A DNA stretch of 38,780 nt from an uncultured Desulfovibrio sp. (lineage in GTDB: Bacteria > Desulfobacterota > Desulfovibrionia > Desulfovibrionales > Desulfovibrionaceae), in NCBI GenBank assembly GCA_902783285.1, contig CACZQM010000177.1, positions 1 to 38,780 on the forward strand, written 5' to 3'. Positions 32,704-38,780 of this stretch are shown one piece after another; positions within the stretch are counted from its first letter, which is position 1, and the number at the start of each line of letters is the position of its first letter. The notes beneath the pieces were generated by a model, which worked only from the letters and a program-made list of their open reading frames with translations, ran no database searches and was not told where the DNA came from. The translations under genes were made by a program, and so were the position numbers.

Positions 32704-33977
32704 CAGTTTTCCTCCTTCAGGAGTTCTTCGGGGCTGATGATGCGCCCGGCCACGGCTGAAGCCGCGGCCACGGCCGGACTGCACAGGTACACTTCGGAAT
32801 CCACGTGGCCCATGCGCCCCACGAAATTGCGGTTGGTGGTGGAGAGGCATTTTTCGCCTGCCGCAAGGAGCCCCATGTGGCCGCCAAGGCAGGGCCCGCA
32901 GGTGGGCGTGCTCACGGCGCATCCCGCTTCCATGAAGATGCGCAGGAATCCCTTTTCCATGCATTCCATGTAGATGGCCGGCGTGGCAGGGATGACGATG
33001 GCGCGCAGCCTTTCGTGCACCTTGCGCCCCTTGAGGATGGATGCCGCCGTTGCCATGTCGTCCATGCGCCCGTTGGTGCAGGAGCCGATGAACACCTGGT
33101 CCAGGGGCACGTCGCCCACGTCGTCGATGCTGCGCGTGTTCGAAGGCAGGTGCGGGAAGGCCACCGTGGGGCGGATGGCCGAAAGGTCAATGTCGAAGGT
33201 GCGCTCGTATTCCGCGTCCCCATCCGGCTCATAGGCGGTCCAGGGCTTGCGGCAGTGCACGGCAAGATAGGACCGGCAGATGTCATCCACGGGGAAGAAG
33301 GCGTTCTTGGCGCCGGCCTCTATGGCCATGTTGGCGATGGTGAAGCGGTCGTCCATGGAGAGGGCGGCGACGCCGTCCCCGCAGAATTCCATGGAGCGGT
33401 AGAGCGCGCCGTCCACGCCGATCATGCCGATGATGTGGAGCATCACGTCCTTGCCGGAGACCCATCGCTGCAGCCTGCCGCCCAGGCGGAAGCGCAGTGC
33501 GGCAGGGACCTTGAACCAGTTTTCGCCGGCGGCCATGCCCATGGCCAGGTCCGTGCTGCCCACTCCTGTGGAGAACGCGCCCAGGGCCCCGTAGGTGCAG
33601 GTGTGCGAGTCCCCGCCGATGATGAGTTCGCCGGGGGCCACGATGCCCTGTTCGGGCAGCAGGGCGTGCTCTATGCCCATGCGGCCCACGTCGTAGAAAT
33701 GGGAAAGGGCGTTTTCCCGGGCAAAGTCACGGCAGGCCTTGCACTGCATGGCGGCTTTGATGTCTTTGTTGGGGGCGAAATGGTCCAGGACGACGACGAC
33801 CTTGTCCCGGTCGAAAACGCGGGATGCGCCGGACTTGCGGAATTCCGGCACGGCCAGCGCAATGGTGATGTCGTTGCCCATGACCACGTCGAGCCGGGCT
33901 TCGATGAGCTGCCCGGCGGAAACGTTCTCCAGTCCCGCGTGCGCGGCAAGGATCTTTTGCGTTGCTGTCATTCCCAT
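32703..33977 (-). CDS. leuC: 3-isopropylmalate dehydratase large subunit
   Basis: The 424-residue protein is the short (LeuC-2/HacA-like) type that pairs with a separate small LeuD. It has [13 protein letters not shown], the [4Fe-4S] ligands Cys300 ([11 protein letters not shown]), Cys360 and Cys363 (CGPCLGG), and [10 protein letters not shown]. It isomerises 2-isopropylmalate to 3-isopropylmalate. ATG 33977 follows GAGGAGACC; an ATG two codons on is possible. It opens the leuCDB run. leuA is not in the window. No convincing attenuator or leader peptide was found in the 130 bases upstream. Confidence 0.96.
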   Translation of the reverse strand: MGMTATQKILAAHAGLENVSAGQLIEARLDVVMGNDITIALAVPEFRKSGASRVFDRDKVVVVLDHFAPNKDIKAAMQCKACRDFARENALSHFYDVGRMGIEHALLPEQGIVAPGELIIGGDSHTCTYGALGAFSTGVGSTDLAMGMAAGENWFKVPAALRFRLGGRLQRWVSGKDVMLHIIGMIGVDGALYRSMEFCGDGVAALSMDDRFTIANMAIEAGAKNAFFPVDDICRSYLAVHCRKPWTAYEPDGDAEYERTFDIDLSAIRPTVAFPHLPSNTRSIDDVGDVPLDQVFIGSCTNGRMDDMATAASILKGRKVHERLRAIVIPATPAIYMECMEKGFLRIFMEAGCAVSTPTCGPCLGGHMGLLAAGEKCLSTTNRNFVGRMGHVDSEVYLCSPAVAAASAVAGRIISPEELLKEEN

Positions 33978-34109
33978 GGGGGAGGTCTCCTCGTAAGCGG
34001 TTGCCCCTTAAGCATGGAGCAGCAGCGTGGAAAAAGCAAGAGTCTTTAGGCGCCCCTTCCCCCGCCACGGCGTTGCGCAGGGCAAAAACGGACGCCGCCG
34101 CCGGGCGGT

Positions 34110-34142
34110 TTAAAGACGGAACGCCGGAGGGGCCGGCGTTCC
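34110..34142 (-). terminator. Terminator after the proline-rich lipoprotein gene
   Basis: On the minus strand a perfect 10-bp stem GGAACGCCGG / CCGGCGTTCC with a 5-base loop is followed by GTCTTT. The T-run is modest. Confidence 0.7.
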
Positions 34143-34162
34143 GCTGGAGATCCTGGAGGGGC

Positions 34163-34579
34163 TTACTTCCTGGGCATCCCTGGACGCGCAGGCATGCGGT
34201 GGTCGGCGGCAGGGCGGCCCGGCATGGGCTGGGGCTTCACGTCAGGCGCATGCACCGGCTTGACCGCCGGCCTGGAGGCCGGCTTGGGCACGGGCTTGAT
34301 GTCCGGCTTATGCGCAGGCGGCCGCACGTCAGGCCTGGGCGCCGGCTTGACATCCGGCTTCGGCACCGGCTTGGGCGCCGGCTGCACATGCCCGGGGTGC
34401 GGACGGTCGGGCGCCGGCCTGACATGCGGCGGAGGCGGCGGGGTATGTCCGGGTACCGCATGGTGCCCATGATGCGGCGGAGCGTCATAGTAATGATCGT
34501 CCCATTCATGGCAGCCGGTAGCCAGCAGGGCAAAGGCGCCCGCAGCCATCATGGCGAGGATGTTGCGGTGGAATCTCAT
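34163..34579 (-). CDS. Proline-rich putative lipoprotein
   Basis: The 138-residue protein has a signal sequence ending LLATGC (Cys23 as lipid anchor). A His/Tyr-rich patch follows (HEWDDHYYDAPPHHGHH), and then about 85 residues of Pro-Lys/Arg-Pro-Val repeats (KPVPKPDVKPAPRPDV and variants) down to the C-terminus. The mature part should be extended and basic, suited to spanning or binding the cell wall. No domain is recognisable. ATG 34579 follows AAGGAGC. It is monocistronic with its own terminator. The His patch could bind metal, which is speculation. Confidence 0.75.
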   Translation of the reverse strand: MRFHRNILAMMAAGAFALLATGCHEWDDHYYDAPPHHGHHAVPGHTPPPPPHVRPAPDRPHPGHVQPAPKPVPKPDVKPAPRPDVRPPAHKPDIKPVPKPASRPAVKPVHAPDVKPQPMPGRPAADHRMPARPGMPRK

Positions 34580-34685
34580 GTCAGCTCCTTTTGCAGCAGG
34601 TTGATGATGCTTCTTTTTCCCACAGCGGAAGCCCCGGGTCAAGGAGCGCTGCGTTTAAAAACATTGCAAAGTCCTGCGGCGTATC

Positions 34686-36986
34686 TCAGCTGTTGTAGAA
34701 ATTGATCAGGCATCCGGCAAGGATGATGCGCCGTTCCTCGTCCGTCAGCGCGCCCAGGCGCAGCTCGGCCTTTTCTGCGGCGCCGTCCTGCATGACCCAG
34801 GCGCAAACGCCCTCCTGGCCGCCGGCGATGGCGGAGCGGATGCCGGGGACGAGCACGAAGGCGCCCAGCTCCAGCCGTTCCCCGAGGGCGGGATCGACAA
34901 GGAAGGGCAGCATGCCCCAGTTGACGAGGTTGGAGCGGTAGCGCTTGGTGGCGTATTCCACGGCAAGGTTGGCCCAGCCTCCGAGCACTTTCTGGCAGGA
35001 TGCGGCCTGTTCCCGCGCGCTGCCGTCGCCGGGCTTCACGGCAAAGATGGCGGAGCCGAAGCCCAGGTCCTCCATGGTCCCCCGGGCGAAGACGCGGTCC
35101 CAGGCTTCCGGTGCGGCGCTGCGCAGCGCGGAGCATGCCGCGGTGGCGTATCCCAGGGCGTCGGCGTCGGCGTGGTCGGCCTCGCGCCGGCGTTCGATCT
35201 CGCGGACGGACTTGGCGCGCCCCACATAGCCGGGATCCTTGCGCGAAAGGGCGAATTCCGAAAGCTTGAGGGGATTGGAGCGCAGGGAGGATGTCTCGCC
35301 GGAGGGGATCAGTTCGTCGGTGGTGGTCACAGGATCGTGGATCACGCTGTCTACGCGCAGCAAAAGATGTTCCGGCAGGGCGGGCATCGCAGGCCAGTCG
35401 GTGATGTTCGGCCCCATGATGAGGGGGGCATCGGGCTGCGGGCGGCCCACGCCATCGTAGCAGCGCGACGCATAGGGGAGCGGATCGAAGGCGTATCCGA
35501 GATCGCAGCTGAGCCCGTCCCAATCCAGTTCCGTGGCCGGCGTGAGCCTGCCGCCGTTCGCTGCCGTGGCCGCAATGGAGCGCGCATCCATCAGGGCGAC
35601 GCCTGCCAGCTGCCCATTGCCCGGCTTGGAGCCTTCTCGGTTGGGGAAGTTCCTCGTGGAATGCCGCAGGGAAAGCGCTCCGTGGGCCGGTGTGTCCCCT
35701 GCGCCGAAGCACGGGCCGCAGAAGGCGGTCTTGACGATGGCCCCCGCCTCCATGAACCGGGCGTAGGAGCCGTTCCTGACCAGTGCCAGCGCCTGCGGCT
35801 GGGATGCCGGATAGACGTTGAGCGAAAATGCCCCGCCCTGCGGGCCGGGATGGGCTGCCAGGATGCGCGACGCGACGGTGAGGTTCTCATACGTGCCTCC
35901 GGCGCAGCCCGCGATGACGCCTTGGTCGGCCCATACGCCGCCGCTGCGTATCTTGCCCCGCAGGTCGAATCCCTTTGCCAGGCTGCCGAACTGCCTTGCG
36001 GCTTCTTCTTCCACATGGCCCAGGTAGTCCGCAGGATGGGCGGCGACTTCCGCCACGGGGAAGGCGTTGCTGGGATGGAAGGGGAGGGCGATCATGGGTT
36101 CCACGCGGGAAAGGTCGATGCGCACGAGGGCGGAGAAGGCCGCCGGGGCGTCATGCCGCAGCGGGCGGTAGGCATCGGCCCGTCCGTGCGCGGCGAGGTA
36201 TGCCTGCACCTTGGGGTCGGTCTCCCAGATGGAGGAAAGGCAGGTGGTCTCGGTGGTCATCACGTCTATGCCGCAGCGGTAGTCGACGGACAGGCCGGCA
36301 AGCCCCGGCCCGGCAAACTCCAGCACGCGGTTTTTCACCACGCCGCTTTTGAACACGGCGGCGATGAGCGCCAGCGCCACATCCTGGGGGCCGACGCCCG
36401 GCCGGGGGGCGTTTTCGAGCCAGACCAGGACGGCTTCGGGCATGGCGATGTCGTAGGTGCGCCCGAGGAGCTGCTTGACCAGTTCCGGCCCGCCTTCGCC
36501 AAAGCCCATGGTGCCCAGGGCCCCGTAGCGCGTATGGCTGTCCGAGCCCAGGATCATGCGTCCGCAGCCGGCCATCATCTCACGCGCGTACTGGTGGATG
36601 ACGGCCATGTGCGGGGGCACATAGATGCCGCCGTATCTGCGCGCCGCGGAATAGCCGAAGAGGTGGTCGTCCTCGTTGATGGTGCCGCCTACGGCGCAAA
36701 GGCTGTTGTGGCAGTTGGTGAGCGCGTACGGCAGGGGAAAGCTCTTCAGCCCGCTGGCGCGCGCCGTCTGGATGATGCCCACGAAGGTGATGTCGTGGGA
36801 GAGCATGGCATCGAAGGTGATGTGCAGCACGCCGTCCCTGCAGTCCGTGGCGTGGGCGGCAAGGATCTGCGCGGCCAGCGTGGCGCCGGCGGCCTTTTCC
36901 ATGTCGATGCCTTTTTCCCTGGCTTCCTGCGGGGCGAGCAGGCATCCTCCATCAAGGACGACGGGCGTGTTTCTGACAGTGATCAT
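34686..36986 (-). CDS. Aconitase-superfamily hydratase, YbhJ-like
   Basis: The 766-residue protein has the aconitase fold pattern in one chain. It has GSDSHTRYGALGTMG (148-162), iron-sulfur ligands Cys361 (IAGCAGGTYEN) and Cys423/Cys426 (FCGPCFGAG), NFPNREG, then a swivelling domain containing ARGTMEDLGFGSA and a WGMLPFL segment. Length and layout recall E. coli YbhJ, an uncharacterised hydratase, more than aconitase A or B. The substrate is unknown. ATG 36986 follows AGGAG. A sigma-54-type promoter lies upstream and a sigma-54 activator gene is divergent, so expression is probably induced by a specific signal. The SCTN motif of true aconitases is changed to GCAGGT. Confidence 0.85.
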   Translation of the reverse strand: MITVRNTPVVLDGGCLLAPQEAREKGIDMEKAAGATLAAQILAAHATDCRDGVLHITFDAMLSHDITFVGIIQTARASGLKSFPLPYALTNCHNSLCAVGGTINEDDHLFGYSAARRYGGIYVPPHMAVIHQYAREMMAGCGRMILGSDSHTRYGALGTMGFGEGGPELVKQLLGRTYDIAMPEAVLVWLENAPRPGVGPQDVALALIAAVFKSGVVKNRVLEFAGPGLAGLSVDYRCGIDVMTTETTCLSSIWETDPKVQAYLAAHGRADAYRPLRHDAPAAFSALVRIDLSRVEPMIALPFHPSNAFPVAEVAAHPADYLGHVEEEAARQFGSLAKGFDLRGKIRSGGVWADQGVIAGCAGGTYENLTVASRILAAHPGPQGGAFSLNVYPASQPQALALVRNGSYARFMEAGAIVKTAFCGPCFGAGDTPAHGALSLRHSTRNFPNREGSKPGNGQLAGVALMDARSIAATAANGGRLTPATELDWDGLSCDLGYAFDPLPYASRCYDGVGRPQPDAPLIMGPNITDWPAMPALPEHLLLRVDSVIHDPVTTTDELIPSGETSSLRSNPLKLSEFALSRKDPGYVGRAKSVREIERRREADHADADALGYATAACSALRSAAPEAWDRVFARGTMEDLGFGSAIFAVKPGDGSAREQAASCQKVLGGWANLAVEYATKRYRSNLVNWGMLPFLVDPALGERLELGAFVLVPGIRSAIAGGQEGVCAWVMQDGAAEKAELRLGALTDEERRIILAGCLINFYNS

Positions 36987-37077
36987 GCGTTCTCCTGTGC
37001 GTTTCAGTGGGGCTGCGTCCGGGCTGCCAGTGTATGCCGCCTCCCAGCCCGCCGCAAGGGGCAAAAAGGGCGTTTTC

Positions 37078-37092
37078 GCAGGAGCTGTGCCA
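37078..37092 (-). promoter_or_regulatory. Sigma-54 (-24/-12) promoter for the hydratase gene
   Basis: On the minus strand the sequence reads TGGCACAGCTCCTGC, which matches TGGCACGNNNNTTGC at all but two informative positions, with the exact spacing between GG and GC. It would start transcription near 37066, about 80 bases before the hydratase start codon. It lies in the spacer shared with a divergent sigma-54 activator gene. Confidence 0.7.
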
Positions 37093-37145
37093 TTGCCATT
37101 GCCAGGGCATTCATGTATGCAGACTTTAAGAGGAGAGTTGGAAGC

Positions 37146-38540
37146 ATGCTGCAGGACTATCTCGACCAGGTGCTCGACGTTTTCAGCGATGGCGTGTGCG
37201 TCACCGACGCCGGAGGAAAGGTCTTATATGTCAACGCCATGCACGGGAAGATCACCGGCATCCCCCGCGAGAGCATGATCGACCGCGACGTGCTGGAGTT
37301 CACCGGCAGGGGCGTTTTCGACACCGTGATCAATCCGGAGGTGCTGCGCACGGGCAAGCCGCTCACCAAGGTGCAGACGCTTTCCAGCGGGAGGCGCCTT
37401 GTGCTGGAAGGCCACCCCATTTTCGACCGTGCGGGGCGCGTCGTCTTTTGCGTCACCATCCTGCGGGACGAGAGCCGCCTTGAGGAGATGAGGGGCAAGA
37501 TAGAGTTCCAGAAAGAGCTGCTGGACGTGTTCACCAAGCTGAGCAGCGCGGCGCGGATGCAGGACGCGGACATGCCGGAGATCGTGCAGAGCGGATCCAT
37601 GGCGGCCCTGTGTTCCAAGATATCCATGCTTGCCAAGACCGATGCCCCGGTGCTCCTCCTGGGCGAAACGGGGGTGGGCAAGGACGTGCTGGCCAAGCGC
37701 ATCCACCGTGAAAGCGACCGGAAGAACTGCCCCTTCATCAAGGTGGACTGCGGCAGCATCTCTCCCGGGCTCATCGAAACGGAACTTTTCGGCTACGTGG
37801 GCGGGACGTTCTCCGGCGCGAACAGGAACGGCAAGGTGGGGCTCATCGAGGCCGCGGATTCCGGGACGGTGTACCTTGACGAGATCGGCGAACTGCCCCT
37901 GGCCATGCAGACCAGGCTCCTGCGCTTCCTCCAGGACGGCGAGGTGCTGCGCGTGGGCGCGACGCATCCCAAGCGGCTCGACGTGCGCATCATCGCCGCC
38001 ACGAATAAAGACCTTGAATCCGCCATCAGGAGCGGCGAGTTCCGCAGCGACCTCTACTACAGGCTGCGCATCGCCGTGCTGGAGATCCCGCCGTTGAGGG
38101 AGCGCAGGGACGACATCCTGCCCATGGCGCATTTCTTCCAGGATTTCTACAACCACAAGTACGGAAGGAAGATGTCCTTTTCGGCGGATGCGGAAAAAGC
38201 CATGCAGGCCCATGCGTGGCCCGGGAACGTGCGGGAACTGCGCAACATGATCCAGGGGCTGGCCGTGACCTGCACGGACGATGTCATCCTGCCGGAGCAC
38301 CTGCCGTTTGCCGCGGCGGAGTCAAGGCATGAGGATCCCCAGGGCGACATGGTCCCCGGCATCGTTTTTGACGGGCGCACATGGAAAGACATCATGCGCG
38401 ACATGGAAAGCGCCGTGCTCCATGCGGCGATGCGCCGTTTTGGCAGCATCCCTAACATCGCCAGGGAGCTGAAGATAGACCGGAGCACGGTCTTCAGGAA
38501 GGTGCGCGACCTGGAACAGCGGGGGGAAAAGTTCAGCTAG
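37146..38540 (+). CDS. Sigma-54-dependent transcriptional activator with PAS sensor
   Basis: The 464-residue protein has an N-terminal PAS domain (about 1-110: FSDGVCVTDAGGKVLYVNA), a short linker helix, an AAA+ domain (about 145-380) with Walker A GETGVGKD (173-180), the sigma-54 contact loop GTFSGA (220-225, normally GAFTGA) and Walker B TVYLDEIGE, then a Fis-type helix-turn-helix (about 440-460). It would open sigma-54 promoter complexes when the PAS domain senses its ligand. ATG 37146 is chosen because AGGAG lies at 37131-37135; ATG 37113 would add 11 residues. It is divergent from the hydratase gene and probably controls it. Confidence 0.9.
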   Translation: MLQDYLDQVLDVFSDGVCVTDAGGKVLYVNAMHGKITGIPRESMIDRDVLEFTGRGVFDTVINPEVLRTGKPLTKVQTLSSGRRLVLEGHPIFDRAGRVVFCVTILRDESRLEEMRGKIEFQKELLDVFTKLSSAARMQDADMPEIVQSGSMAALCSKISMLAKTDAPVLLLGETGVGKDVLAKRIHRESDRKNCPFIKVDCGSISPGLIETELFGYVGGTFSGANRNGKVGLIEAADSGTVYLDEIGELPLAMQTRLLRFLQDGEVLRVGATHPKRLDVRIIAATNKDLESAIRSGEFRSDLYYRLRIAVLEIPPLRERRDDILPMAHFFQDFYNHKYGRKMSFSADAEKAMQAHAWPGNVRELRNMIQGLAVTCTDDVILPEHLPFAAAESRHEDPQGDMVPGIVFDGRTWKDIMRDMESAVLHAAMRRFGSIPNIARELKIDRSTVFRKVRDLEQRGEKFS

Positions 38541-38603
38541 CAGCCCCTCCGGGCCGGGGGCCCCAGCACCTGCAGCACAGGTCCCCTGCCGGGGCAGGGC
38601 ATG

Positions 38604-38633
38604 AAAAAAGCGCGGATGCCTTCGCATCCGCGC
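38604..38633 (-). terminator. Rho-independent terminator of the right-edge gene
   Basis: On the minus strand a 10-bp perfect stem GCGCGGATGC / GCATCCGCGC with a 4-base loop is followed by TTTTTT (A-run 38604-38609 on the plus strand). Confidence 0.88.
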
Positions 38634-38657
38634 CGGACGATGCAGGACCAGCTGGCC

Positions 38658-38780
38658 TTAGTCTTCGTCGTACACGGGGTTGAGATTGTAGGCCATCTCG
38701 ATGCCGTCGTGCAGGGATCCCGTCACCAGGCAGCCGTTTTTCATGATGCGGGCCACGCGCTCAAAGAGGTCGAGGTCCTC
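38658..38780 (-). CDS. 3' end of an unrecognised gene (cut by the window)
   Basis: The last 40 codons and a TAA stop (38660-38658) of a minus-strand frame enter from the right edge. The visible end runs from EDLDLFERVARIMKNG to MAYNLNPVYDED. The composition is ordinary and a strong terminator follows 25 bases later, so it is a real gene end. Too little is present to name it. Confidence 0.7.
   Translation of the reverse strand, partial: EDLDLFERVARIMKNGCLVTGSLHDGIEMAYNLNPVYDED

Noticed and set aside
35172-37112. Upstream extension of the sigma-54 activator frame through the hydratase gene
   Set aside because: The open frame continues only because of GC-rich antisense sequence. The activator's PAS domain starts at the well-placed ATG 37146.

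Overview
The window is high-GC bacterial chromosome, densely packed on both strands. It most likely comes from a delta-proteobacterial sulfate reducer or relative of the Desulfovibrionaceae type (Desulfovibrio, Bilophila or Mailhella). The reasons are the pairing of a siroheme-decarboxylase-type gene with hemL (heme made through siroheme), an RluD-type pseudouridine synthase fused to dephospho-CoA kinase, a tmRNA with tag ANNDYEYAYAA, and a sigma-54 activator with a PAS domain. The assignment is inference, because no rRNA or dissimilatory sulfate-reduction gene lies in the window.

Left part (1-12.5 kb) is mostly housekeeping. It holds a partial rluD-coaE fusion (-), a 34-residue basic protein with its own promoter and terminator, a zinc-ribbon gene overlapping purB, an L,D-transpeptidase/carboxypeptidase-like secreted enzyme, a shikimate-kinase-like gene behind rplM-rpsI (-), a large YfbR-like HD phosphohydrolase, der (-), a PaaK-like ligase with a degenerate nucleotide-binding motif, and an ahbB-like/hemL/YqfO-like gene string.

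Middle part (12.5-22 kb) starts with ssrA (tmRNA), followed by a less GC-rich gamma-glutamyltransferase gene that looks acquired. Then come an FAH-family hydrolase, a small HD-type (p)ppGpp-hydrolase-like gene (-), an AT-rich spacer with repeats, and a lone RND efflux pump gene (-). A translationally coupled three-gene cassette (-) follows: a secreted protein, an MFS-like transporter and a small four-helix membrane protein.

Right part (22-38.8 kb) has serS, then a D-threonine-aldolase/D-serine-dehydratase-like gene coupled to a RidA-family gene. On the minus strand follows a long run read as leuC-leuD-leuB, a 93-residue unknown, cysK, a serine acetyltransferase, a heptosyltransferase, a nitrilase-type amidase, a TauE/SafE permease and an unknown. 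To its right are a proline-rich lipoprotein, an aconitase-superfamily hydratase, and a divergent sigma-54-dependent PAS/AAA+ activator. A near-consensus -24/-12 element sits in that divergent spacer and reads toward the hydratase, so the two probably form a dedicated regulatory unit. The window ends in the 3' end of an unrecognised minus-strand gene with a strong terminator.

No CRISPR array, insertion sequence, rRNA or ordinary tRNA was seen. The best candidates for undescribed biology are the secreted/MFS/membrane cassette (20080-22053), the sigma-54-controlled hydratase unit (34686-38540) and the shikimate-kinase-like enzyme lacking the shikimate-binding arginine.
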